Source: Nymphaea colorata (lineage: Eukaryota; Streptophyta; Magnoliopsida; Nymphaeales; Nymphaeaceae). Taken from it: a stretch of DNA of 64,000 nt. Location: the NCBI RefSeq assembly GCF_008831285.2, contig NC_045142.1:3603001-3667000 (forward strand), read 5' to 3'. This document shows positions 47,510-59,998 of the stretch, one piece after another. Below the pieces are notes generated by a model. That model searched no databases and was not told the DNA's origin. It saw nothing but the letters and a program-made list of their open reading frames with translations. Position numbers and translations under genes: made by a program. Within the stretch, counting starts at the first letter, position 1. Every line of letters begins with the position of its first letter.

Positions 47510-48795
47510 GAAGTTTTAATTGTGTTCAATTCACGGTAAGAAACAAAAAGAAAACAAAGTTTGAGATAGTAGATAATAAATGGTTGCATTGAATAAATGC
47601 TATCTTTTCACTTATAGCAACCTTTTGGTGGGGTCAAGCGTCCAATACATCTGCCCACTAAAGCGCATTTGTGAAACAATAGTCCTAGCGTCCCACAAAT
47701 CTATTCTAATATGCGCAGCATATTTATTGAACACTACTTGAGTATTCTTACTGCCCAGTAACTGGATTGAGACCTAATCGGAATCAGAGAGACAGTTGTT
47801 CCAAGAGCATATGGTTTTGGTCCCATGAGAACTTTAGTTAAATGTTTGAATATAAGTTGGAACTGCATGACTGATTTAGACGGCGCACCTCTCAAGGTCA
47901 TATAATTTGAAAGAATAAACATGAGGGTCGTTAATATTTTCTCTGTGGATTGACTTTTTGAACGCAAGGATAACCATTCCCAAGTTTCATATTGCAGACA
48001 ATAGTTTGACACAAGAACTTCGAAGCTTATCACTATTGTCTCATGTTTCACAAGAACTTCGAAGCTTATCACTATAGGCTACGCATCCACAGAGACTTGG
48101 GAATATGAGCTTATCACTATTGTCTCATGTTTCACAAGAACTTCGAAGCTTATCACTATAGGCTACGCATCCACAGAGACTTGGGAATATGAGCTTATCA
48201 CTATTGTCTCATGTTTCACAAGAACTTCGAAGCTTATCACTATAGGCTACGCATCCACAGAGACTTGGGAATATGAAGCTTCGAAGTTCTTGTGTCAAAC
48301 TATTGTCTGCAATATGAAACTTGGGAATGGTTATCCTTGCGTTCAAAAAGTCAATCCACAGAGAAAATATTAACGACCCTCATGTTTATTCTTTCAAATT
48401 ATATGACCTTGAGAGGTGCGCCGTCTAAATCAGTCATGCAGTTCCAACTTATATTCAAACATTTAACTAAAGTTCTCATGGGACCAAAACCATATGCTCT
48501 TGGAACAACTGTCTCTCTGATTCCGATTAGGTCTCAATCCAGTTACTGGGCAGTAAGAATACTCAAGTAGTGTTCAATAAATATGCTGCGCATATTAGAA
48601 TAGATTTGTGGGACGCTAGGACTATTGTTTCACAAATGCGCTTTAGTGGGCAGATGTATTGGACGCTTGACCCCACCAAAAGGTTGCTATAAGTGAAAAG
48701 ATAGCATTTATTCAATGCAACCATTTATTATCTACTATCTCAAACTTTGTTTTCTTTTTGTTTCTTACGGTGAATTGAACACAATTAAAACTTCA
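47510..48795. repeat. Large near-perfect palindrome
   Basis: Left arm 47,510-48,028 and right arm 48,276-48,795 (about 520 bp each) are essentially identical in reverse complement. The loop is the 84-bp array below. Each arm carries the same 92-codon frame (SNYCLQYETWEWLSLRSK...), read outward, with no family resemblance. The near-identity means very recent origin or gene-conversion upkeep. Confidence 0.92.
48023..48274. repeat. Three exact 84-bp tandem repeats in the palindrome loop
   Basis: Units start at 48,023, 48,107 and 48,191. Each contains TCACAAGAACTTCGAAGCTT, a word also at the inner tip of the palindrome arms, plus CTATAGGCTACGCATCCACA, which is not in the arms. Confidence 0.93.
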
Positions 48796-48799
48796 TTTT

Positions 48800-50394
48800 A
48801 GCAAATAATCGTCCTCATGAAGTAATACTAATCTTAGCAAATGTTCGCCTTTGCTTCATTTGAGCCGGATATGCTTGGTCTTGAGGAACGGCTTCCCCAT
48901 CAACAAAAATTAACTTCTGAAATTCTCCATCAATGCCGTCGCCTGTCAGACTTGAGAAAGGTGTAACACATCAACCCACTAATAAAAGATTTTTGGTTTA
49001 GAATTAATAGTTTTAGTGAAATCCAAATTGGGCGCGTTGACAGGGAGGGTGGATTGTCGACGACTTTTGGTGCGTCGCTGAGACTCCGTATCTCGGCCGC
49101 CGAAGTCAGGCTTAGACCCGAGCCCATCGCTGACAACACGCCACCCTTCGACACGTGTCATTCAGAGACCAAGCGATAGTAAGTGATTAGGCTGAGGTGG
49201 AATGTATGAACTTCAGGTTTTGCAAGGTATACTGTATAAGTCAATGAAGCAGGTTCATACATTCATATTTCTTATTCAATTCCAATTAAAATTAGCAAGA
49301 AATGAAAAGGATTTGATACGTGAAGTAGAAGGAGAGATGGAATGGAAGTTTCAAGTTGGCCACATCTTTAATTAAAAAACACCATTCATTGTCGTCCGGC
49401 CTCACCATCAGGTGCCAACTTGTTGGGATTGGGATATAAGTTTTTGGTAAATAGCACTGTTTCTAACTTGCAAGTGTCTCCAACCACATACTTTTTTTTG
49501 TTCTTTTGGTGCTTCTGATAATAATGGAGTTAACAGTGGAGTTTTCTATTAGCAGGAAGTCGAAACCTTCACTAATCTTTTATCCTTTTAAAGTACAAGA
49601 CTTCATTTCTTTGATGTGACATACCATTTTTATCGTACTTTAACTTGCATGCCAATGATACATGACGAAAATTCTAACAAAAAATTGCCGGCTACCAATA
49701 TCAAACTTGTCTATTGATCGCATTGACACAGTCTCTTAATCGTTTGATGAAGAAAAATGTGAATTCATAAATCGAAATATTGCAAGAAGTTCGACCACTT
49801 TTAAAGTACTATTATGTTCTTCACTCTTTTCTCTTTCTCCCCCTTTGTTGCTGTGGAATCATGTTCAATTGGCAACCCTACGATTTAAGACTAAGTAGAA
49901 AAACGATAGGATCAAGAATTAAGGATAATAGAGTTTCAGTAAATTAATTTTCAGGTAGCAACACCCCCTACCTGCAGTAATTACCTTGAAAACCATAAAC
50001 TCTTTCTCACCCTAGTCACAACACAGGTCACCGTTCAGATGCTTTCTATAAGATTGACTAACCAGGATTACTAAAAGGAAACACGAAAGCAGAAATTGAA
50101 AGACTTGGAAGAATTTACCATTCTTTATTCCATGCTTCCAATTAAAAGAAAAATTTTCATGTGAATGGCATTCGAGTACCCTAAATATACGTTTTTCTAT
50201 TATGGAGAATTATTGCACTTGGCAGTTCCATTGGTCCCTTTTTTCTTTATTCTGAGTTCTTCAAATTAAATTTCACACGGAATCAAATTTCCGAAAGTGT
50301 ATCATGCTAGGCTTCCATACCTAAAAATTATCGCGTTAGCCTTATTACCACAGGCAGTAAAGTAAGTTTGAGCACAAGACTGTAAGGTAGAACA
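48800..50394. other. No gene supported
   Basis: 48,930-49,160 is open on both strands (plus frame with RISAAEVRLRPEPIADNTPP, minus frame MSKGGVLSAMGSGLSLTS). GC content is higher than the flanks, so a captured exon is possible. The rest is AT-rich and featureless. Confidence 0.35.
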
Positions 50395-50667
50395 CTAATG
50401 AATCCAAATTTAGATCATAAGATTCGACATTTACTTGTGATCAGATCAGATCAGATCAGATCCTTTTGAATCAGACCAGATGCTACTTTCTTTACCCTGA
50501 TACTGAGCAGATTCGTATCCAGATCTGCAGCCACATCAATACAAAGGGATGGTATTTAGGCTGAGTATTAGGCTCGAATCGAGACCTGATTCAACTCGTT
50601 AAAAAAAAAAAGTAATATTATTTTTTATATATAATTGCAATATTTGTATCATAGTCAATTATTATAT
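50395..50667. repeat. Degraded fragment of a 30-kb foldback arm
   Basis: AATCCAAATTTAGATCATA, GTGATCAGATCAGATCAGATC and CCTTTTGAATCAG match 31,193-31,305 with an expanded GATCA run. The rest is AT-rich. Confidence 0.6.
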
Positions 50668-50978
50668 TAACCCGAATCAGAATCAGAAAATTGATAAGAT
50701 CCGGTTACTACCCAAAACGTCGAGTTGGTTCTTCTAAGTTGGCTTAGTTCAGAGATATGGATTTAATACCATTTTGATCATGACGATTTGACCCGTTCTA
50801 GGAAGTTGATTGCTCCACTCTTAATTAGATTGAGTTGAGGCTGTTCGATTAATGGAGGAGTTACAAAAGCAGCAACTTCTGCTTTGCTTTTTGAGGGGAT
50901 AAGAAAAAACTTTTGTATCTCTTTATTAAGACAAAAGGTGAGAAACTGACAACCATGAATCTTCTCGTCATTGTCATT
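50668..50978 (-). repeat. Family B, copy 3
   Basis: Same tail frame as 42,410-42,616, open from about 50,977 to TGA at 50,785 with a few substitutions (FCLN for SCLN, KFFL for KCFL). Confidence 0.65.
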
Positions 50979-52777
50979 AAAACCTTACAAAACTTCCATT
51001 CAACTTTCATGAAACCAATGCAATTTTAAATGCGGGTATAAAAAAATCTCAAAATTCCAGTCTGATTTATACTTGAATTAGGATTGAATTTGAGAGTGCT
51101 TTTAACATATCATAAAGCAATATTGGTGCACATTGCCAATTCAAAAAGTATCAAAAACTAAAAATTTACCACAAAAAACCAAGATTATTGTTGGACAATT
51201 TAAAATGCATCAACTTTGTTTTCCGGTCTACATGAAGAAGGGCCGATTTTGATAAAAAAAGGAGAACATAAAATTCATGTCGTTTGGGGGATCTTTGTAC
51301 ATAAAATTAACACACTGATGCAGTTAATCTTTTAAAAATGACTGAAAAAAAAAACTTTTAGTTTTCCCTTTCTGCCTTCTGAGATTTGAGCATTTTATGG
51401 TTCACAAATATAGCGGTACATATGAATGTTAAAAATCTAAAATTAAAATACCAATGGCAGCTTGATCTGTAGATTAGACTTATAAGATACTGAAAGTTGT
51501 TGTTCGAAACCTGGTTCTGACAAAAAATGAATTACGTTATTTTCAATTTAACTCAAAACAATGAGAGAGAAATAGCTATTTTCAAATTCATATTTTATGA
51601 GAAATTCTAGGTTACTGCTAGTGGTGCACTTGACTTCGACTGCTTTTTCAACTGTCCCAATTAATTCAGTTGATAGTGGGTTCTCCATGAACTGCTATAC
51701 ATATATATATATATCATCACCATATATGTAGTTGATCAACAGTAATAAGGTCAGTCAGCAGTAACTACAGAAATAATTGAAGACAGAATGCTTTAAGTTC
51801 ATAGTAGAGAAGGAAACAGGTGCATTTGATTTGCTTATTTTATCTAGTGAAAATATTCTTATTATTACGTAGTATGACAAGGAGTTGATGATGTCGAAGG
51901 TGGCCTTTCGAACTAGCAGCACCTGAACTTAACAACAAACTGGCCAGTTATTGTATGCATAAAGAACTTGAAGTTTCCAGGATTGGAGGGGACGCACCCT
52001 GTCCGCCATTTAATCTGAAAGTGGTGGTTTCTGTCGGTTGCAGTCAGTAAAATAGTACAACACCATGGACGGTATTTTCCTTGCCGTCTACGTCCGAAGG
52101 AAAAATACCGAAGGTCGGTGCTTTGCACCACATGGTAGAAAGGTATCCGTTTATTGGGGTTTATTCAACACTGTTCCACACATGGTGAGTGGTCGCAAGT
52201 TAAATCTTTGTAATTTGCAGTCACCAAAGAGAGATGAATATTGTAAGGAAATATGAAGGGTGACAAGACGCATTCTGTTCCTACAGTTTTGGCTTCTTGT
52301 CCGTTTTAGCAAGCCTTGGTGGCCTGAGGCTGAGACTCACCTTTAGCACGGGGGAGAAAGGGAACCCACAGCTATCTTCGTTATTGAAGGCTGAAGCACC
52401 AGGCTTGCATAACATATTTGTTTTGGCCAAGAGTTCAAAAATGCTCATCTGAAGGCCACAGAATGTAGCTCCTCACTCTGCAATTATTGCTTACAAGATC
52501 GAAGCTGATCATATGATTTAAAGGCATTAACTTTCACAAGGACTGCCTAAGAATTATGCCTGTTTGTCACACGCGTGATAAAGAACCACCGAAATCAAGG
52601 AACATACGGAATGAGGAGAGCTTGACACGGCTTCCCTGAAAAACAAAGTTAAGTCCAAAAACAAGACTTTTTGTGTATGCAAACCAATTTGATTGGCTTT
52701 ATGCGATCAAGCACCGAAATTCGTCATAAAAGTTCAAATTTTCATGGAAAAATGCAGATGGAAGTACGTTCGCTTTT
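50979..52777. other. No gene supported
   Basis: 51,900-52,260 is less AT-rich, with a minus frame (52,131-51,913) ending in KFFMHTITGQFVVKFRCC and a plus frame of 63 codons. Neither is recognised. A TA tract lies at 51,700-51,715. Confidence 0.35.
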
Positions 52778-52895
52778 ACACTAAACTCACACATGAAAAT
52801 CATTAATAACAATAAAACAAAAGGGCAACAATAAACTACTAGAGGCATAGGAGGCAATGGAGAGTTGGCAAGCCCTTCAACGACCTACGACCTAC
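52778..52895 (+). repeat. bHLH-flank-like block at a C end
   Basis: 52,778-52,835 matches 356-425, and 52,853-52,880 matches 1,221-1,250. The two pieces are 800 bases apart in the bHLH locus but adjacent here and, inverted, at 37,675-37,785. Confidence 0.6.
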
Positions 52896-54490
52896 TATTG
52901 GCCAACATATTCTTTTCTGCCCAAGAGAGCCCAACATAGTCAGGGTTTTCCAAACTCTAGCACAAGCTTTTTAGCCTTGCAATTTAGTGTCCGTCTCCCC
53001 CATGTCCTCTCCATTTATAATTTTTGTGAGGAGAGAACTTTTTTCTCATAATAGGTACAAAATTACATTTTATATGGAAAGTTGTGCCATCTACTAAATC
53101 AAGCCATTTCCTAAATATTGACATTTTAAAGAGATTTTTGCTGTGAAACATTATTTAATTGATCAAAACTAATATCACGATGATTCTACTTTCTGAATCT
53201 GAAATTTGAATGGAATAGCTTAAGAACTTTGTCCATGCATGCAAAATTTCTATCAATATTTGTGCATACAATCCCTATAAAACGACTACCAATATATTAA
53301 GAAAATAAAAAAGATATTTATCTCTATCTTATTTTATGACTGACACGATATGGTAGAGTTTGATGCATGTCAACAGTGCTTAGTTTTTAGGATTCCAATG
53401 TGATTTAGAACACAATGTGATTTGCATCTTGATACCTACAATATGCATTTGACTTTTTGGGCTAATGCTATGATATATATATCCTTATTGATTACTCCTA
53501 TTTATTATGTACAGGTAATTTTTTAAGTATAAGCTCAATTTCTTACAGATTATTCTGAGTATATAGATATTTCATCGTTAATATCCTTGACGTAATTTCT
53601 TGAAAAGATACACAAGCACTAAATTTCACCTTTAATGTTAAAAATCACCATATAGGCTTAGAGCGTAAAGACCTCTGAGTTTCACACATCAACTGTCACA
53701 CTTTCTCATTTTGTCCTCTCTCACTTAAATTTTTGAAGAATTTTACTGTTTATTTGAGTGATAGTAGATCATAATTAAGTTATACCTATTTTTCAATATT
53801 AGTATAATAATAAAGAGTGGTGGTTGGCTAAGTATTATACACTCTTACATATGGTTTTTTGTTTTTTTTTTCCTAAACAAAGCTTTCTATGGCCCCAGTA
53901 ATGCTTTTTATGTTGTTAGTATATCAATTTAAAATGAAAGGAAGGAACCCTTTACAAGCCTTAAACGGAGTGCAGCAGCATAGGTCTCAGCGATGCCGTG
54001 GCAGCATCTCAAGCAGCCCTCGGCAGACCATGTACCTCTACAATTTGCAGTTTTTGATTCGTAATAAAATGTGCACATCAATTATTTATGTCACTTTAAG
54101 AAGTTTATATTGCATTGGTTTTAAGCAGGATTTATATACATTGGTTTTCCACGCAAATGAACTAATTTTTCTTCTGATCTTAAATGGAAAGAACGATTGA
54201 TCACAAGATCCAAACATTAGTCAGACTCATAATTTTTGATAAAGACATATTTAATGTCAACTTCTAATACCTATTTCTTTGGACACGTTAGCGTCAACGA
54301 GGGTTGGTGATTACTGGAAGGTGACAAAACCAATAATAATAAATAATAAACATAAGGTTGTCTTTCTAACAAAATGGGATAAGGAAAAAGAATATATATA
54401 TTCTTTTTTCTTATCCCATTTCAGAGACTTCACATATCAACCTTGTGAAATCATAGATCATGTACCTCTGCAATTCCATAGCTAGTCAAA
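52896..54490 (-). repeat. Repeat family C, copy 5 (inverted)
   Basis: Reverse complement of 28,385-29,965 over its whole length. The (CT)n tract is absent and the TA tracts are short. The 103-codon plus frame at 53,889-54,200 is an artefact shared with antisense frames in other copies. Confidence 0.8.
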
Positions 54491-55420
54491 TGGAATCAAA
54501 TATTTATGAGATAAAACAAAATTAATGGAGACTTTTACTTTGAGCAACTGTCAATAGAAATTGAGCAGATCTCTATCTTTTAAAAAGGAAAAAAAAATGG
54601 AGACTAAAAGGAAAAATAATGGAGACTCTTACTTTGTCTTGTGCATGCACTACAAAAAAAGCATGCATTCACAACATTAACAGTTACACAAGCAAAAACT
54701 ACATAAACAAGGAAAAAAAAGGAGAGATGGAGATAACTAATATGGTATATCCTGAAGTCTGTGGAATATTTAGTCTCAAAAAAACTTTACCTAGAAGAAA
54801 ACCGCTCATCACTAGTTTTTTGGAACAAAAAACCAGATCTAGACCTTTAAAGATTAGCATAAAACAAACCTAATGTGAACAAAATTTTGGCCAACATGCT
54901 CTTTCCCACCCAGACGAGCACAACATAGTTAAGGTTTTAGCTTTAGCACAAGCTTTTTAGCCTTGAAATTTGGTGTCTGGTCTCTCACATGTCCTCTCCA
55001 TTTATATTTGTTGTAAGGAGAGAACTTTTATCTCATAATAACCTCAAAACTAAATTTTGTATAGAACATACACTAAATCAAGTCATTTCCTAAAATATTG
55101 ACATTTTAAGGAGATTTTTGCTATGAAACAATATTTAATTGATCAAAACTAAGATCACGATGAATCTGATTTCTGAATCTAAAATTTGAATGGAATGGCC
55201 TAAGAACTTTGTCCTGGAATGCAAAAAATGACCACCAATATATTAAGAAAATGACAAAGATATTTATCTTTAGCTTATTTTATGACTGACATAATATGGT
55301 AGAGCTTGATGCATATCAGTAGTAGTAGGTGCTTACTTGTTTAGGATTGCAAAGTGATTTAGAACACAAGTTGACTATGCATTTGACTTTTTGGGCAAAT
55401 GCTACTATATATATCAAGAG
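54491..55420 (-). repeat. Repeat family C, second partial inverted copy
   Basis: 54,600-54,670 and 54,760-55,420 match 19,000-19,400 and 18,490-19,000 inverted. This is the extra 1.2 kb that interrupts the inverted D+C block compared with 26.8-30.0 kb. Confidence 0.7.
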
Positions 55421-55477
55421 AGAGAGAATGTATGTTTGCATGTGCAAACGGTGGCTCATGCTATTCAAGTCACCTAG

Positions 55478-55522
<45 letters not shown>

Positions 55523-55600
55523 AGAGAGAGAGAGAATGTATGTTTGTATGTGCAAAACGGTGGGTCATGCTATTAAAGTCACCTAGCGCACTCATGAGGG
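55405..55600 (+). repeat. Tandem duplication with (TA)n between
   Basis: ATATCAAGAGAGAGAGAATG...GTCACCTAG occurs at 55,411-55,478 and 55,518-55,587, separated by about 20 TA units. Confidence 0.85.
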
Positions 55601-56334
55601 TTGCTTGATCTATTGTAATGGATTGTTAAAAATAAAACAAGAAAAAAGAAAGTTGTGACCTATTTTTATATGACAAAAATATGTTCTTTTTGTTTTTCTA
55701 TCAATCTTCAATTACAGTGGATCAGACCGTCTTCATGAGTGAGCTGCCACACTGTGTGTGTGTGTGTAAAGCATGATGAAGGGAACATTTCTTGCTTTAG
55801 ACAACATGGGTATGGATAATGATTTTTATCATATAATTAGCTAGAGATGTAGGACATCTAGAGTTTTTGGTTTCTTGGGTACAGATCAGTTTTGACGCAA
55901 TAGAGCTGTTTACATCCACAAAACCAACTCCGCGCATGTCCGATCGAACATAGACGTCAATTGGTTCATGTTTGGGACTCCAATATGCTCAAAACCTCGG
56001 TCATAATGATAATTGTTCCTAAATCAATGGAGTTAAGGGAAAAATATTATTTTCACTTTATATTTAATAATTTTTTTAAATAAGAAATTTTCCTGTAATG
56101 AAAATTCATGACAATGTTCTAGATTGGTATGAAAGCTAAACCATTTCACAAAACCAAATAAACAAGATTGGAGCATCATTGAATCAAAGAGATTGCGTCT
56201 ATTTAATTCACAATGCGAGCAAAATCTAATGTTAACTCGACCAATGAAGACAATAATAGAATCAATATTACGTTTCAGTCGATTCAGGCCTATCCATAAA
56301 TTTGATAAAAGTTGTGGAGGTTTCTGGTGCTAAC

Positions 56335-56878
56335 CTTTGCAGTGGCTCGGGTCTTCGTCCTCTGGCTGCGGCAGTAGATTCCATGGCGTGAAGATGGAAG
56401 GCTCCCTCTGCATGAAACTCAGCAGCCTTGGGTGCACCCATGCAGGGGTGGAGACAGGATTTTCTTAAGGGGTGGGCCGATAGTCCAATATCTGGATGCG
56501 GGTAGGGCCAAACTGAATTCAAATCCAAAAATTACATAGCAGAATTTTAAAAAATTATTTTTTTCAATGTAATTTTTTTTCATTGGCTGGGGTGGGGCCA
56601 TGGCTGAGGCAGGCCTCCCCCTCCCTGCGCCCCTGCACCCATGTGTTTGCAAGCTGCAGGCTCTCCCCCGAAGGGTCACCGGCATTAGATATTGCCACGG
56701 CCCCAACCTACGGCATTGCTGGAGTGATCAAGTTACTGCTGCATGGTAAAGGTTCACCGAACGATAAAGTGACTTGGGGCGCACAAGGAGGACTGTTGGG
56801 CGGGGAAGCCTGCAAGGTAGTAGGAGTTTGGAGCAACTGTGTGATAGAGAGAGAGGGACATGGGCTTGACAGGAACAT
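56335..56878 (-). pseudogene. Family D first-exon relic, copy 2
   Basis: ATG 56,878 opens MFLSSPCPSLSITQLLQTP. It has the same TAG after ITPAMP, the same continuation GDPSGESLQLANTWV and the MITE. After the MITE it reads HPRLLSFMQREPSIFTPW to a donor (AAAG|GTTAGC) at 56,334. The two copies differ by about a dozen residues without any frameshift. Confidence 0.4.
56443..56635 (-). mobile_element. hAT-type MITE, copy in inverted block
   Basis: 193 bp between CACCCATG at 56,435-56,442 and 56,636-56,643. Same target duplication as 27,408-27,599, so it inserted before the block duplicated. It supplies the first 20 or so codons of a spurious plus frame at 56,583. Confidence 0.85.
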
Positions 56879-57424
56879 TGTCGAGCTAGAACCTGTCTGT
56901 TGTTCCTTATATAAGAGAGAGAGAGGAATTACTGACATTATCAAAGCAAAAATAAACCAGATATAGTGACTATTTTACAGGTGAACAACAAATTAAACTG
57001 CTAGTGGATCATTGATTGTAATAACAAGAAACTAAAAATTGCGAGAAAGATAATTCTTTGAGGGGGCGTTTGATATCTAAAAATTCATTTTTAAAGAGTT
57101 GGAATTTATCTTGCTACGTAGGTGTTGAGAATGTTGCAGGAAAAATGTTTAAGCCCCAAAGGAACAACCTTTTTCCTGAATTTTTACCCCTTGATGTATG
57201 ATTGGAAGTTTAAGGTTAAAACTAAAAGTATGAAAGTCAAATATGCTAGTAAGAAAAAAAAAGAGAAAATTGAATCAATGAGCGGGTAGGTGCACACTCT
57301 TAAGTGTTTGACCAATTAAGAATGACCTTGACCGCTGATTTAGCTCCTGAAAGTGAAGAAGAAATAAAATAAGCTATTTTAGTGTTATTAATTGACATGC
57401 TTCTGTTATCCATTTCCTCATAGA

Positions 57425-57845
57425 AAGTTCTTAGTATATTATTACTTACGGCTTTAAGACTTTCACGAACAGCCACAGCCCTTGAATACGACCTGTATTA
57501 AATCACTGAAAATTGGAGAAAAAGAAGCATTTTACTTTCCTACGGAAATTGAGATGAAGCAATAGGGGTATGGATTAATGCCCATCACCACTTCGTCCAT
57601 ATCATGGTCTACACTATATGCTATATACAATACGATATTGAAAATAAATTATGTTAGATTACTAACAAAACTAGTATAAATACTTTTATGGATAGGCAGG
57701 TAATTTTACATTTCCATATTATTTTTCCTTGAATGAACTTTATAACTACCTTAGCTTTATTTTGCTTTGTAATTTATCGATACGTAGTTTTACCTTTCCA
57801 TGTTATTTTATCATTAACAAATATTGTAATTCTAAGTAGAAGCCA
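57425..57845 (-). repeat. Inverted copy of bHLH intron block 4,957-5,372
   Basis: See the partner. It lies just outside the D block, separated by about 60 bases. Confidence 0.8.
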
Positions 57846-57883
57846 GTCTCATTTTCACTAATAGTAAGTAACCTACCCCTTTT

Positions 57884-58215
57884 CACCAGTTGTTCCACCG
57901 AAGCTCTCACCACTGTGACCATCACAGGCATCTGCACCAGTATCACTGCCATCACCAACTTTATAGTCTCACTGCCGCAGCGCCACTGCCGTCATCCCCG
58001 CCATTACCATCTTTATCATCTCACAAAATGACCACCATCTTTCCACCGTCATCTCTTTTTCCTCTGTTACTCCTAACTTGTCAGAGCCAAAACCGCCGTT
58101 TGCAAAGTATTGACATTTGTCGCCACCATTACCACCATTTGTACCACCGCCACCGTCGCCAAGGGTTGTTGCCACCACCATATCACTCTGCCACCATCTC
58201 TTCTTTCCTTAGTTT
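57884..58215 (+). other. CCACCAT/ACC-rich low-complexity stretch
   Basis: The 112-codon plus frame (His/Pro/Ser-rich) and the Gly-rich minus frame arise from degenerate CACCAT trinucleotide repeats, not from a recognisable gene. Confidence 0.6.
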
Positions 58216-58229
58216 TGCTTTAAAATAAA

Positions 58230-59182
58230 TTTTCCTAACAGTTACATTAGCAATTAATAAAAGACAAATTCTTCCTAATTTTTCGTTTTTGTGCAATTAA
58301 TATAACCAATATGAAACTGGTCTCCATACTTACAATCAGAAGCTTTTAACTGTAAGCTTAAGCTTGTAAAGAATCAAAGTTAGCAATTTGAACTGTTTGG
58401 CCAATAGAGTTCTTCTAATGCTTTTGAGAAATATGTTCGGGGCCAAAATGGTCAATATGCTTCTCATGGGATGATAGAGAATGTATACTGAAACTGGTTA
58501 CATGCACATTTTTTGTGCATGCAAGGAATGTATAATGACTACAATACCATGATAAAGTCAAACAAGAAATTTCTAGAAAGAGGAAAAGGGAATTATAAGA
58601 CATCAAAAGTCTAAATTATAGAGACCTTATTAAAAAATTTCTAAGATGCCCTATCCTCCCTTGAAAAACTCGATCTTATTAGCTTATTTGAGAGGCTTAA
58701 TTGGAGAGTCCACCCAATTATACATAGTCTCAATTAAGATTTTACTGATTAAGACCGTTTCAGCCGGCTGCAACTACTTTTTGTAATGGTTTTTAGTGTT
58801 ATAAAATTTAAACGAATTGATAATGTTAGAAAGAATTGACATCGTTAGTAAGAATTATAGGGCTATAATTTCAATCCCCATGGCATGACATTGATATCGT
58901 TAGTAAGAATTGGAATTGAAGTGCTTAAAATTTTTAAAAATTTCATAATAGGAATAATAATATCACCACTAATGTTTGGCTAAATTTTAATATCCAACAA
59001 TAGAAATTCCCAATGTATTCTCATGAATCTCATTTCTTATCCTTTGTATGAGCATACCTTAGCTACTAACATTGAAATGCAAGTTCTGGCTTAATAGGTT
59101 AGGGTAGATGAGGATAATTTCAATATTTTAATAGGGGCTGGCATATAATTTTTCAAAACTTTTATATATAATTAATTTTTTT

Positions 59183-59221
<39 letters not shown>

Positions 59222-59829
59222 AAAAGTTGAGGGGGCCAAGGGCCCTGCTGGCCTCTATCTTCCCCTTATTAATAGATTTATTGTATCTGTGAGATCGATC
59301 ATACTAATCTTTATTTCATTGTCTTATTTCAATTATTTGGCTATTGATTTCATGGGGTCATGCATAATTCTCTTTGCCATAACTTTTTGTAAAAAATTCT
59401 ATGAGCATTTTATCCTCATCCATTCAAGAGTTATTCTTTTGTTTCCGTAAATTGTGCTGATAACATGTCAAAACACTCAAAAGAGATTAGCATCGTTGTT
59501 TCTACGAAGCACATGCAAGCCATAGTATACATTGGGTCTTTACAGCTTAGTTGTTGTTTTGATTGTTCATTTTCACTTTTAACATTATTTTCATGGATAT
59601 TTTTAATACTTGACATTTTTTGTCTTAATACTTACTCATCATTATGCTTTGTTCTTCACTACATGCTTAGTGCATCACTTCACATTGGCATATCGGCTCA
59701 CTCGCAAGGGTTGTCTAGTCTATCATGATGGACGGTAACGATCAAAGCCATCAGAAAAAAACCCGCTTTGCGAATGACCATGGCCGTCAATACAATGTGT
59801 ATTTGTTGTACTTATTGTTTTTCTCTCAA
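58230..59829. other. No gene seen
   Basis: AT-rich. A short duplication GACAT(T)GATATCGTTAGTAAGAATT lies at 58,839 and 58,890, and a (TA)n tract at 59,187-59,219. Flank of the LINE. Confidence 0.45.
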
Positions 59830-59998
59830 TTAATCAAAATGAATGAGGTGAGTTACTGGCGACGGTTCAACCGTTGAGGAGAGAGAGGCTCTACCGTTGA
59901 GGAGAGAGAGGCTCTGCTAGGGTTTTCGCTGGTGGAGTGTGCTGTGTCCCCCCCCCCTTCCACTTGGTGGGGTGGGACCGTGGGCCATGGGTACACCC

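Larger units (their letters stand above)
55710..57365 (-). repeat. Family D block, copy 2 (inverted)
   Basis: Reverse complement of 26,765-28,330 with a GTGTGTGTGTGT run at 55,756. It carries the same MITE and exon relic. 57,130-57,260 has extra sequence shared with 14,480-14,600, so this copy is closer to the full-length family than 26.8 kb. Confidence 0.85.

Noticed and set aside
48023-48274. CRISPR-like regular array
   Set aside because: Three head-to-tail 84-bp units without spacers in plant nuclear DNA; an ordinary tandem repeat.
56583-56966. 127-codon plus ORF, mirrored at 27,083-27,460 minus
   Set aside because: Its start lies inside the hAT MITE and it is antisense to the better-supported exon relic with the TATA box.
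57890-58228. 112-codon His/Pro-rich ORF
   Set aside because: Product of degenerate CCACCAT repeats; a Gly-rich frame is equally open on the other strand.
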